DNA from: Gordius sp. MW1
Taxonomy: Eukaryota > Nematomorpha > Gordioida > Gordea > Gordiidae
Length of the DNA: 64,000 nucleotides
Direction: 5' to 3'
Assembly (NCBI GenBank): GCA_964036665.1
Contig: OZ038527.1
Location: forward strand, 16,762,221 to 16,826,220
Within the stretch, counting starts at the first letter, position 1. Each line of letters begins with the position of its first letter. This document shows positions 1 through 55,604 of this stretch, in pieces. A program made the position numbers and the translations under genes. Below the pieces are notes generated by a model. It was not told where the DNA came from. It saw only the letters and a program-made list of their open reading frames with translations, and ran no database searches.

Positions 1-309
1 TGCTCATACACGGGTAAACATAGGAACACGGTAATGGAGAAAAGAACTGTCGAACAAAAGCAACAAAAAGTGTCATTGTTAATTCTCACATTAGAATTTA
101 TATTTCTTATGTTACCTGTAGTCACGATGGACATGTCCATTAATTACTTGGTTCAGCACTTTGATGGACTTACTTTAGAAAATACATACACCTTTTTTAG
201 TCTCTTGGAATACATCTACATAGGATGCTCGTTTTACATTAATTTATTATTTAACAAATTGTACAGGAATATTGTATATGATAGGTTTAAAAAAATGACC
301 TTAAGATGA
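1..309 (+). CDS. Rhodopsin-class GPCR, C-terminal exon (partial)
   Basis: The frame is open from base 1 to a TGA at 307-309, so this is the 3' part of a coding region whose start lies outside the window. The ~102 residues read as the end of intracellular loop 3 (basic, Gln-rich, ending EQKQQKVS), then a TM6-like hydrophobic stretch (LLILTLEFIFLMLPVV), a short loop, and a TM7-like stretch ending SFYINLLFNKLYRNIVYDRF. That end matches the NPxxY(x)5,6F region of class A GPCRs in position, with the NP replaced (SFYINLL). The protein stops within helix 8, leaving almost no cytoplasmic tail. The pattern resembles divergent invertebrate neuropeptide receptors such as the FMRFamide-receptor-like group. 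The ligand cannot be inferred. An AATAAA hexamer lies at 357-362. Topology is seen in the sequence; the subfamily is a guess. Confidence 0.6.
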   Translation, partial: CSYTGKHRNTVMEKRTVEQKQQKVSLLILTLEFIFLMLPVVTMDMSINYLVQHFDGLTLENTYTFFSLLEYIYIGCSFYINLLFNKLYRNIVYDRFKKMTLR

Positions 310-700
310 TAAAAGTAAAAATTCATACAATTTTAATCCGACAGCCATTAATATTAAATAAATGTCTCTGTATAATTTTATATTATTATTGTGTGCAAAT
401 GTTAAATTTAATAAATTCATATTGCAAAAAACACTACATGTACAATTGATTGTTAAAGTATCTGGAAAAGCTGGACTTCGTAAAAATTGGATGCGATGAT
501 CTGTAATACATTAATTCTTTAAAGAAATAGCAATTTTTATAAAAATTCCCTTTTTAAATATAACAAATTTAATGTTTTAATTGCGAGTTAATTATTACCA
601 AATTAATAAATCAAAATATAAGATACATTTTTTTCCTATAGCTGTACACTTAGTGGCCACTCTTTTAAAAAGTTTATCCATGTATTCCTACACTTACACA
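310..700. other. Intergenic AT-rich DNA with probable GPCR 3' UTR
   Basis: This stretch follows the GPCR stop codon and contains one AATAAA at 357-362. I see no further coding pattern before the LINE relic. Confidence 0.4.
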
Positions 701-3540
701 AGCTTCGCTTTAGCTCTTATCTTCTCAAGTCCATATCTAAATTATGTTTCCGTGTCTAGGCCTCCTTCACTTTCGCTTACCTTCGACTTGCAATTTCTTG
801 TTACGTTTTGCCAAGTGAATTTCCTTTTGTCTCTCCAAATTGCCATACCATCTCAATGTTCTTACAACAAAATTTCTCTGAATCTCAACTACATTTATTT
901 TATACCATATGTCTTGATTCCTTTTATGGTCTTTTTTGCTTATTCCCAAGATCCATCTTAACATTCGCATCTCCATTGTAGCCAAGCTTTGCTCTTCTTT
1001 TGACTTAATTGCCCAGGTTTCGGTTCCATACAATACCGTCAATAATGGTGTTATATAATCGTCCTTTGAATTTGAATGGTATGTGCTTGTCACAGAGTAC
1101 ACCACTTAACTCCCTGAACTTTAACCAGCCTGCGTATATTCTTGCCTTAATTTCGTTTTCCACACCTCCATCACATTGTACCCTATAACCAAGATATTTG
1201 AATTCCTTCCTACTGCTTAAATACCAGTCATCTATTTGCAGGTGTAGTCCTTTGTATTCATATTCCGACTCTAGCATACATATTCAGCTTTATCTCGGTT
1301 TACCCTAACACCATTGCCTTCGCTACATCCACACTTTCTGCTAATTCCACATTTAAGCCTGCGCACAGCACTACATCCGCAAAGAACATTGCCCAAAATA
1401 TTCGCGTTTCAGGTCCTTAGTTATCGAATCCGTTATTCTTATGAAGAGCAATGGACTTAATGCCGATAGTTGATGTACACCGACATTTAGACTGAATCCC
1501 TTTGATGTACCACTGGATGTCCGCACTTTGATTTTTGTTATACATACCCTTTTACCCTGTATAAACGTCAGGGAACTCAGGCTTTATATTAACTGCCTCG
1601 GTACATTTTTGAAAGTTTTCTCAAGATTGATGAAACACATATGAAGATCCTTTTGTTTTTTCTTATAAGGTAAGTCGCCTAGACCATGTATTGCATCTGA
1701 AGTCGACCTTCCAGGCATGAACCCTTGTCGTTCATCTATTAAGATTATTTTTCGAAGTCTAGCTTTTATAACCTTTCCCCATTCCTTCATTACGTGACTC
1801 GTTAACTTTATACCCCGATAGTTATTCTTTTCTTGTACATCTCCCTTGATTTTATATATTGGTATAACTTAGGTAGCTTTCCCTCCACTCATCCGGCATC
1901 ATATCAGTAGTTTGTTAAACAGTATTGTAAGTAAATGTACACCTAAGGGCCCTAGCATTATTAAACCTTCTATAGGTAAATTATCAAATCCCACCGTTCT
2001 ACCCATTGTCATCTTTTTAAGCACCTGGTCAACCGCATCTTCTGTCACTTCTGATTCTGGATGATATTCACAGTTCTTGCTTTCGCAGTTGTCCGAAAAC
2101 ACATTTTCACTATTTAATATTTTTTTTATAGTATTCTTCTAAATCTATGATTTGATGGTCCAGAGTTAGAGTGCCTTCCTTGTTTTTTACGATTTTTACG
2201 TTTACCACATCCTTCGAGTTCCTTGCCCTGGTCTTTGCGATTCTTGGCGTTCAAATTCTCTTAGGCATTTGTTTTAGCCTTGGCCACACATCTTTTTATC
2301 TCATTTTTGGCATTCACATATGCTAATCATGTTTCTTCATTTCTGTTGCCTGACCAAAATTTGTAAAGCTTTCTTTATAACTTGACTAGGCGTTGCACGT
2401 CTACGTTCCACACCATGTCTCCTTATTAATTTGTATACCTGGTTTACCTTCTCCTAGAACAAATCTCGCTGCTAATCGTACCGTGTTAATTATGTTATTC
2501 CACGTATCGTTAGCATTCTGTTGATCATCTATTTGCAACCATTCATTTATTTGATTATTGTAAACATCTTTCAATTTTGGTAGCCGGAACCATTTGATTT
2601 TCCCATAAAATTTCTTCGGCTTTTCGCCTTGGAGATGACATAGTTCTTCAAAACAAGTCTATGCTGGGCTGCAATAGCCTCACCTCTTATAACCTTACGA
2701 TCGCGTACATCTTTTAGTTCTTTTCTTGATATGAGGAAGTCGATCTGCAAAGACCGATTCCCATTTTTGTACGTTATTAGGTGATTTACATTTTTTTTAA
2801 GAAGGTATTTTTGATGGCCAAATCAAATGCCACGGCTATTTTCAATATTTCGTCGCCTTCATCGTTTCTCGCTCCGTATCAGATTTCACCATGGTACCGT
2901 TTAGATCCTTCTCTTGATTTGCCTACGTGATTGTTCATATCCGATCCAATTATAACTATCTCGGCTTTGGGTATCATGCGCAGCGTTTAGTCTTAATCTT
3001 CCCGAAACTCATCCTTTTCTTTATCTGTGCATCCTGTTTGCAGAGCATAACTGAACACTACATTAATCATTTGACCTTCTATGTATAGTTTTAACATCAT
3101 GAGTCGGCCACTTTTTCTTCATACCAATGACTTTATCTTGCAGATGTCAGGCTAATATGATTGCCACGTCATTTTATTCGTTTCGAGGCCATGAAAGTAA
3201 AGTATATAGTCTTCACCTATCACCCTTGCTTTTGCGCCTTTTTATGTTGTTTCTTGTACACATGCTATATCGACCCGTCGCTTGCTGGGGGTTTTAGCAA
3301 CTTCTCGGCATTGTGCAGTCATTATTCCAACATTTAGCTATCCCACTCTCAGCCTCGTCTTAGCAAACTAGTTAAGATGTAGTGACCCTCTTTGAAATTT
3401 CACATGATACGGATGCATACCATACGCGTCGTTTACGGAGGACACCTTAGGGCTTTCATTATTCTAAACTTTTATAGAGAACTTAGATTAGGCGTGACGC
3501 TCGGCCATCCAAGCCTAATAGCAGTGTGACGGTGTGAGAT
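700..3540 (-). mobile_element. RTE-type non-LTR retrotransposon, degraded copy 1
   Basis: Read on the minus strand, this is a LINE with a 5' endonuclease and a 3' reverse transcriptase broken by many frameshifts and stops. Around 3000-2700 the minus frames give endonuclease pieces (a GSDMNNHVGK-like motif, then ARNDEGDEIL and LQIDFLISRKEL). At 1790-1584 there is the RT core with QGFMPGRSTSDAI and FINLEKTFKNVPR. At 1277-767 there is the C-terminal part with GVLCDKHIPFKFKGRLY, YGTETWAIKSKEEQ and EMRMLRWILGISKKDH. This order and these motifs match RTE/BovB-like LINEs, whose endonuclease part is often misannotated as craniofacial development protein 2. The copy is dead. It lies between the GPCR and NF1. 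Limits are approximate; the 5' end is placed where homology with copy 2 fades. Confidence 0.8.
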
Positions 3541-3560
3541 ATTTTTAATATTTTGAAATA

Positions 3561-3632
3561 AGCCAGAGGGGATTAAACATGGGAGCTTTTGCTCTAAAGA
3601 CTAAACCTATACCCACTACGCCACCTCGCCCC
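3561..3632 (-). repeat. tRNA-like sequence (SINE head)
   Basis: On the minus strand there is an A-box-like TGGCGTAGTGG followed about 35 nt later by a B-box-like GTTTAATCCC, spaced as in a tRNA gene. The acceptor and T stems do not pair well. It is more likely a tRNA-derived SINE head or pseudo-tRNA than a working tRNA. It sits immediately upstream of the 5' end of RTE copy 1 on the same strand. Confidence 0.35.
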
Positions 3633-3639
3633 TTGTTAC

Positions 3640-4470
3640 GAGTTAAAGGAATAGGGGTCAAAGTAGTACAGCATAAAAAAAGTAGCACAAATAAGCAAAA
3701 ATTAAAGAAGTATTTTAATAAAGATAGACGTATCAGCAATTTAAAATATCATTACAAAAACAATGGGGGAGTGAGACTTATATTTAATTGTTAAAACATA
3801 ATTATTTATATACTTTTAAAATTATAATTGAATTGTATTGCATGTATATCAATGATGTATATGGACAACCAATAAAAATTTTTCATATAGTGTATAGAAA
3901 ACATTAGGATAATCAAAAAACATAAATTCATAGATATAATCTTACTTTTACTGTTTATAATTTTACAATATCAAAAAAATATCAAATTTTGTTGAATTCT
4001 GGTAAATTTTGATGAAATATGACGAAATTCAACGCTATTCCTGTGCTACTTTGACCGGCTCCCGAGTTATCTTAAAAAAACACATGTCTTCGCGGCAATA
4101 CCATACATACAAAAAACTTATGTTATAAACCCTTTCAAGTCAACCGAAAACCGGTCAGCCGAACAACCACCTAATCTCACCTAAACTTACCTAATCTCAC
4201 CTCCCTCCCGTTCATTTCAAATTTTTCAAGTGTAAAATGTTTAAAGTTAACCAATTTTTATATATTATATAGCTTATCCAAATTATGTGTGCATTGCTGG
4301 GCCTCTGCAAATATTAGATATAAACAATATTGCTAGTAAGTTAATAATAAAATATAAATTAGTTCATTAATAACATATATATATTTACAAGCCCATGATT
4401 TACCTTCTGTATTTATACTCAGATTAGGACTATCACTTATTTGACAATAACAAATAACATTATTTGCAAA
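3640..4470. other. Non-coding AT-rich intergenic stretch
   Basis: No gene is visible. The stretch includes a short run of direct repeats of the type ACCTAATCTCACCT at about 4168-4203. Otherwise I see nothing. Confidence 0.4.
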
Positions 4471-4970
4471 AGATTTGTAATACATAGCAAAATATCATGT
4501 TTATTCTTCATAGATATATTATTCTATGAAGAACATTGATTATAAGGGTAAAAAGTCATGTTTATATTCATTTTTAGGGTTAAAAACTAACTTTTTTTCA
4601 AATTTCCCAGTGTACAGTATAAGTATTTAAGTTTAAGAATACATACATACGACAATGTCATGTATAGATTTTTAGGGTTAGAAACTAAGTTATTTTCAAA
4701 TTTCCCAAAATGTGTTCGGTGTAAGTTATTAAGTTTAAGATTTGTAATACATAGCAAAATGTCATGTTTATATAGATTTTTAGGATTAGAAACTAAGTTA
4801 TTTTCAAATTTCCCAATATGTGTACAGTATAAGTTAAGTTTAAGATTTGTAATACATAGCAAAATGTCATATTTATATAGAATTTTAGGGGTAGAAACTA
4901 AGTCTTCAAATTTGTAATATTTACCAAAATGTTATTGTCATGTTTAAGATTTTTAGGGTTAGAAACTGTT
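4470..4970. repeat. ~105-bp tandem repeat, about 4-5 copies
   Basis: The motif GATTTTTAGGGTTAGAAACT recurs, with small changes, at about 4570, 4667, 4776, 4880 and 4950. It is followed each time by variants of TTTTCAAATTTCCCA and GATTTGTAATACATAGCAAA. Spacing is 97-109 bp, then a truncated last copy. Short open frames across this region only reflect the repeat and are not genes. Confidence 0.85.
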
Positions 4971-4974
4971 ATTT

Positions 4975-5560
4975 TCTATAATATAAAAGATCAGCACAGT
5001 CTGCAGCAACATGTGATTTTTTTGACGACTGTAATTATTTCTGACCCCCACATAATTTATAATTAAGAATTTTTAAGTGTGCTTCTAAAAAAGTTGTGAT
5101 TAATAACAGATGTAGGCGGTTTTACTCAACTTTTTTAGAATGAATATTGTATACAAAGTGGATACAACGTTAAATGTAAGAATTAGGGAGTAAAATTAGT
5201 ATATAGCTATAATTATATCACTTTAGCGTTTAAATTGACTTTAAACGCTAGCACATTATACAATTTACACTCTGATATACATTATTGTATTATATTCTTA
5301 TATTTTAGATTAATATATATTGTGCCAATCTTACCTTACAAAGAAAACTACAATATTATCTATTACTCCAATATAAAATAATCTATCACATTCATGCATT
5401 TTCTTTAAGTAGTTAAATATTGTGCTAATTATAGCTTTTTATATTTAAACTCATTATAACATTATGCAAATTTAATTTTATAATTGTATGTTTATATGTT
5501 TTAGAAGCATCGTGAGATGTGAGATTGTTTCATTTAGGCGTGTGGCATTTAGCCATGGTA
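4975..5560. other. Intergenic DNA upstream of NF1
   Basis: AT-rich DNA with no recognisable gene. The part nearest 5560-5628 is the likely NF1 promoter and 5' UTR. It carries two TCAGTT hexamers (about 5574 and 5590) that fit the arthropod initiator consensus, but no TATA box at a suitable distance that I can support. Confidence 0.3.
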
Positions 5561-5617
5561 TGTTAACGACGAGTTCAGTTGTTTGGTTGTCAGTTGACTC
5601 GGTTTCGTTTTAAACAT

Positions 5618-5628
5618 ATGGTTAAAAA

Positions 5629-5632
<4 letters not shown>
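5618..5632 (+). promoter_or_regulatory. Minimal uORF overlapping the NF1 start codon
   Basis: An ATG at 5618 opens a four-codon frame (Met-Val-Lys-Lys) whose TGA stop at 5630-5632 overlaps the NF1 ATG at 5629-5631 as ATGA. If transcription starts upstream of 5618, ribosomes would finish the uORF exactly on the main start. Such stop/start overlaps allow termination-reinitiation or repression in known cases. The transcript start is not known, so a regulatory role is inference. Confidence 0.4.
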
Positions 5633-50448
<44,816 letters not shown>

Positions 50449-52384
50449 ATGTTTGGTCATCTTTTTTTTATGTAGTAATTGTCACCCATCAGTCTTACAA
50501 AATCTCTATATTACACCATCATGTTATCCTTTTTATTTAATATGTCATTTGATATCACGTTTATATGTCAATCGAAATTCACAGTTTTTGGTATATTAAT
50601 TTTGAAAATATAGTATTCACTTTTCTAGGGAAGCTTAGATTTTTTTTTATTTTTTATTATAATTCTTAATTTGAGTGCCAAATTGCGAAATAATACAATC
50701 TTAGACTTTTATTTAGACTATGATTTTTATTATAATTTTAATTAGAATATTTTAAATTGCAAATTTTGTTTTTAAAGTATAGTAAAAATCTTAATACTAG
50801 ATATATTTGATGCATTTTAATTGTTTAATGTTTTGGAAAGTGGTGTAGTTGCCCGAGACCAGAAAAGCTCGGAAGATTTGGGCAATTTAAATAGCTAATG
50901 AGATCTTTATACATAGTTTTTGTTTTGGTGCAATTTTTAACCACGTTCCTTATTTTTTCTTTGGCCATATATTATTTACGCATATCTCATCACAACGGAA
51001 AAGTGAATTTTAGGAATCAGTTTCTTAATTTGGTCTATAAGAATATCAAATTATTTAGGATACAAAAAAAGTTATTAAGTAAATTTTTTAATTTTGTACT
51101 TTTTATGTTCTCATCTATGGCCTCAAGATTTATTAATTAGGTATAATAATTAGAAAGAATATAATATTTCTAGCATTAATTGTATGTCAATAAGGTGATA
51201 TTTTTCAATAATTGGTTGAATTAATTTGGAGCCCCATTAATTCGGACCTGAAGGGCACATATATAAATTTGGGCTCGGCAGCTTTAATTATTCATGCATG
51301 GCTGAAATGAGATTTAGACGAGTGCGTAAGGGCAATTTATTTATAAAATCTAGCTGTTCAGTCGAAAAATTTGAAAAAGCCTACCATCATATATCATAAA
51401 ATTCACAAATGATTTTAAGTTTGACGCTTAATTTTAACACCTAAGAAGTTTTGAGAAATTAAAATTAATTTAACTAGTATTTTTTGAATACATTTGGATA
51501 AGGTACGTATAGTCAAATACAAGAGAACATTGCACCGTATGAACAATAATTGTTCATTCATAATGTTTTGAGAAACCCACTTTCGAATATTCGGATTATA
51601 ATGATTTGTGTCACTCTCATTGCTTTTTAATATTGAAAAAAATCTTAATTCTTAAATTTTCTCTATATTTTAAAATTTAATAGGAAAGGCTTGGGTTAGA
51701 CCTTGGTAACGATATTTTTATAATTCTGGGAAATAAAGTTTATAATAAACTCATTTTTTGATTAATTTTAATTGACAAGATAGTTGAAACTTAAAAATTG
51801 GACAATTTTTAAGTCTATAATTTTTTTCCTTTTAAGAGAAATAGAGATTAACAATTCCTATAAAAGTTGCATGTCTTAATATTATGGCCATTAATGCTTC
51901 GTTTTCCTAAAATTAAAGTTATATATGATCTAAAAAAGCATTATATATAAGGAAAAATTACTACTTTTGCAGCATATTAATTGATCGTTTTGGGTAAAAT
52001 CGCAATCGTAATTTTATTCAGAACGCCAAACACCATTTAATACGCCAAAATTTTATTTCGCGTTTAATAATTCAATGAATATACATCAAAAATGTTTTTT
52101 ATAATGTCAAAATATCGATTAAAAATTTGTCTACAACCGCTCGTTTTTTTGAAATCATGACCATTTTATTGTCATCTTTGCAATGAAAATAACCTTTTCG
52201 CATAAATAAGATCCTATCATTTATGTCAAGTTTTTGCAATTAAATACTTCTGTGTATAATTAATATTGGGAATTAATACATCGTAAGTAAATTTCTGTTT
52301 TAAAGTCTGAAGCGGATTATTTTAGGTAACGAAATAAAATTTAATATCTTAGCAATCCTAAAAAAATTTAGACGCTCGAAATGG
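50449..52384. other. NF1 3' UTR and intergenic AT-rich DNA
   Basis: No coding pattern recognised. An AATAAA overlaps the NF1 stop codon (50444-50449). A second AATAAA lies near 51731. Short hydrophobic open frames near 50.9-51.1 kb look like chance AT-rich reading. Confidence 0.4.
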
Positions 52385-52831
52385 TTATAATGGAGTTGAG
52401 GATGGGCACGTGGCGTGGAACCATTGACTCAACACATGTTCACATTCATTTTTTATAATTGGAATGACCAAAAAGACGCTCATATTATTCAGGTCCTTAA
52501 TGTTTGATTGTGAAATATTTATGTATCTAGTGTACATAAATCTTAAAACCGTTGTAAAAGTTCGTCTCATTTCTTCGACATCATCAACCGTCAAAACGAT
52601 CTCTAACAAGTCATCCGATTTTTCTAGAGCCTGCTTGAAATATTGCGAAAACGCAGCAAGGATCAAACGGTGACAATGAAATTTTTGTCCATCCACATCA
52701 ATAGTTATATCAGGAAAAAGAATTTTGCCGTTATTCCAAATTTGAACCAAATAGTGGAGAAATTGTTTGTGCTCTTCTGAATCGTCACCGTGGAAATTAC
52801 TAGAATCGTAAATTTGTAATAACTCGGTCAT
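52385..52831 (-). CDS. BTB/POZ domain protein (single exon or first exon)
   Basis: The frame of 148 codons runs from ATG at 52831 to TAA at 52385-52387. After ~35 acidic N-terminal residues comes a BTB fold: ILFPDITIDVDGQKFHCHRL (the usual DV.i.v.g..f.CHR.vLA pattern), ILAAFSQYFKQALE, a strand-helix segment with ILTVDDVEEMRRTF, then VLRFMYTRYINIS and IIKNECEHVLSQW. BTB domains mediate dimerisation and often recruit CUL3 ubiquitin ligase. No BACK, kelch, zinc-finger or other partner domain is visible in 52.4-50.4 kb on this strand. Either the protein is a BTB-only form or more exons lie beyond what I can recognise. It converges on the NF1 3' end. Confidence 0.75.
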   Translation of the reverse strand: MTELLQIYDSSNFHGDDSEEHKQFLHYLVQIWNNGKILFPDITIDVDGQKFHCHRLILAAFSQYFKQALEKSDDLLEIVLTVDDVEEMRRTFTTVLRFMYTRYINISQSNIKDLNNMSVFLVIPIIKNECEHVLSQWFHATCPSSTPL

Positions 52832-52899
52832 GAAGTTTTATAGTAAAATATTAAATATTGCAAACTATAGAACGCAGTTCTTAAGTTAACACTCGTTTA

Positions 52900-54000
52900 G
52901 AAATTGAATTGCGTGTGTGACATTTTATTTTCTCCTTGTATCCCTCCACCCAGCCAGAAATAACAGGTTATCGGGTATTGTGGTTCCTTCAGCTGCTGTG
53001 TCGGTGTCGATGTTGGGTACGGTATATCGTTTTATCAGCATCCAGGTCCGTGGTGGTAAGTCAGCTGGATTCTCTGCGATTGGCGTCCAAAAGATGTTTA
53101 AGGTTTCCAATCCATGATTTTTTACGAACGTTCTGATAAGCTTTTCTATTTATGGGCTTCTGAAACCTACTTTATTCAAAGGCTAGTAGGTTACTATGCG
53201 TGCAGGTAGGTAGCATTAAATACGCCCATTGTTTCGCCTAGTGCGTTGTGCGACACATGTGGCATCGTAAAGCCAATTGCTGCAACTGCACCGTAGAATT
53301 GAAGGTTAGTGCTTTTATCTTAATGTAGAAACTGAACGCTTCGGCAAAGGCTGTGCTATCCAACTTGGCGTAAATTGAAACGATGCGTCGAAAGGTGCTT
53401 AGTTAAGTTGTTCATGTCCGTTTGAGAGGGGCGACGTCATTCAGATGAGCGTAGAAGCAGGTGTTGGCTGCATACGAAAGCCTGGTGATTGTCTTGTCTA
53501 AACATCTGATCATGCCAGTGGCGACGTTGATGTCTAAGCCAAGTGGACCGCAGGGTTTGGACAGTTCGCTGATGCGAGGGCTCTAGACAGTGCACGTTCA
53601 GAGTTTGACACCGCCACGGCGGAAATATCGCTGCGTTTGAATTAGCGGTTCTTGTTGCTTTTGTACCGCCTCAGCTTAGGCTTTTTCCATTTCCATTTGA
53701 GCTTCCACAAAATATTGTCCATTGAACGAGCGGTTAGTTTTAACTGCTTAGACTGCTCTGGAGAAGTCGTGTCGAAGGGAATATGCTTGTCCGGTGTTGC
53801 GCACCTCACTTTGCGACCTTAGTGCTAGGCGTTAAATTTAGGTTTGTACCTGAAGGATCAACTTGAAACCAGCGAGCGGTTAATATGAGCGAGAGTAGTG
53901 GAACAATTTAAGATGCAAAGGGAGAAAAGGCGAGAATGCCTGCAGGAAAATTGCGAGGTCACTTTTGAATGATATATCAGATTTATTAAGTGATCATCTT
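52900..54000 (-). pseudogene. GC-richer relic, possible BEL/Pao-type retroelement remnant
   Basis: Base composition rises clearly above the surroundings. No long open frame remains. On the minus strand at 53110-52925 a 61-codon frame contains ENPADLPPR followed by WMLIKRY. NPAD..SR motifs occur where RNase H meets integrase in BEL/Pao and Ty3 polyproteins, so a dead retroelement is possible. I found no other pol motif, so the origin stays uncertain. Confidence 0.25.
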
Positions 54001-54870
54001 ATTGGTAAGGCCTGTATAATCCATAAGTAAATTTTATACTTAAAGTGCTTTCAAAATTTCAGCCCTTTATTAAGTAACCCCAAATGCAGTTAAATAAAAA
54101 GTAAAACAATGATTTTATATTGGCGTGAGGGTATCACATGCCAGTCCACATAGTGGTCACCTTGCTATTCCCAACTGTAATGGTTGTAATCCAAATAAGA
54201 AATCTGCTTACATTATAATTTAATTTTGTTAATGTCAAACATTTAATATTTTGTAACAATTTTCGGAGATCAAGAAGAAGAGGAAGAGAGAACATGCGAC
54301 ACGAATGGAAAATGAACAAAACTCAAAATTTTAGCAATATAAATTATAATACACTAATCACATAAAAAGGGGAAGTGTAATATTAAGTCATATCAATAGA
54401 TGATAGAAGCAATAGTTTTTACGCATTTTCTTTGCAAAAGTTATCATAATATACGAATGAAAAAGGCTGTGCTCAAAACAATTATAATTTTAAATTAGTT
54501 AACTGTGGTCTGCATCTGCAATATATAACAAATTTAACAAAGGGGAGCTGGCAAAATGCGAAAACGGGTAATATAAATTATAATGGGGCGTCAAATTTCA
54601 TTCTTATTCCTAAGCTTGTTTATTGATATGAATTTGTAGAAAACGACGACCATTAACTAAAATGTCACTATTAATAAAAGTTAATATTTAAATTAAGTTT
54701 GCATTATTTAATCAAACTCAGCAAATATTGCTAAAAAGGAAAGGCTTGTGTTACTCCTCGCTATGAAAAATTCAAAGGCATAATTCATTGACCCGATTGA
54801 ATGCTTATCACAGGTGAACTTTTATATTTTGTAGTATGGATACAGCTAGTGTTGGGAGTAGCAAAGATCA
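54000..54870. other. Non-coding AT-rich stretch
   Basis: No gene or clear repeat recognised. Confidence 0.3.
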
Positions 54871-54873
54871 CCA

Positions 54874-55031
54874 TGGGCGTAGCCAGGGGTAGTGAGGAGC
54901 AGCGGACCCTGCTTCATAAATAATTATTTTAATTTTAATGAAAATATGGATTATTTTTAAATAATCATCATTTTGAAATAAATCATTTTCAAGCATTTTG
55001 CCCCCACTTATTTGAATCTTAGCTACGCCAA
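54874..55031. mobile_element. GGCGTAGC-family MITE
   Basis: Starts ATGGGCGTAGCCAGGGG and ends GAATCTTAGCTACGCC. The inner sequence TTGCCCCC.CTTATTTGAAT matches the 61.75-kb copy. Confidence 0.7.
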
Positions 55032-55194
55032 CGAAGATTTCTTAATAATATTTTAATCAATATACTTAAACAAGATAATTTAAACTTTATAAATCTCCAT
55101 TAATAAACTTACAAGGAAAAGTGCTGAGCGGTAAATTAAGGAGAATCATAATTACACTGACCACCAAATAATGGACTTATAAAATCAGCCGGCA

Positions 55195-55325
55195 AATTGT
55201 TTGCAATTTTGGAAGAGTTTTTCGCGGTCCCTATACGTCAAGTTTTTGAAATATTTGCTGTCAAGGTTGCTATAAACAATGATCTTGGCGTTTTAAACAC
55301 GTCAATAACTTGCAAATTAAGAGGT
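55195..55325. repeat. Dispersed repeat, second copy
   Basis: Contains TTTTTCGCGGTCCCTATACG, GAAATATTTGCTGTCAA and GTCAATAACTTGCAAATTA. It is the inverted partner of 58600-58745 and related to 24675-24790. It is followed by a GGGAAGGGGAA-type purine-rich run (55357-55415). Confidence 0.6.
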
Positions 55326-55604
55326 AAAATAAAACTCGGGCCTTCGGCCCTCGTGGGAAGGGGGAGAAGGGAAGGGGAGTAGGGGAAGGGAAGAGGGGAA
55401 GGGAAGAGGGGAAGGGGGAACTCTTCTATACTCCGTATAAACGTAGCATATTTGCTATGCAATTTATGGGCGAGAAAGGTGGGAAGGGGCGAGAATGCCT
55501 ATAGGGGGTATTAGATGCAAAATAATTAGTTAATTAGTTATAGGCCCTTGTAGGGGAGGACATAGGGTAATTATCAATGTTAACCAATTCAAAAACGAAA
55601 AAAA

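Noticed and set aside
581-961. 126-codon plus-strand frame starting at 581
   Set aside because: It is the antisense shadow of the RTE LINE reverse transcriptase on the minus strand.
4587-4917. Overlapping sense and antisense open frames in the 105-bp repeat
   Set aside because: Tandem-repeat artefact; both strands appear open because the units lack stops.
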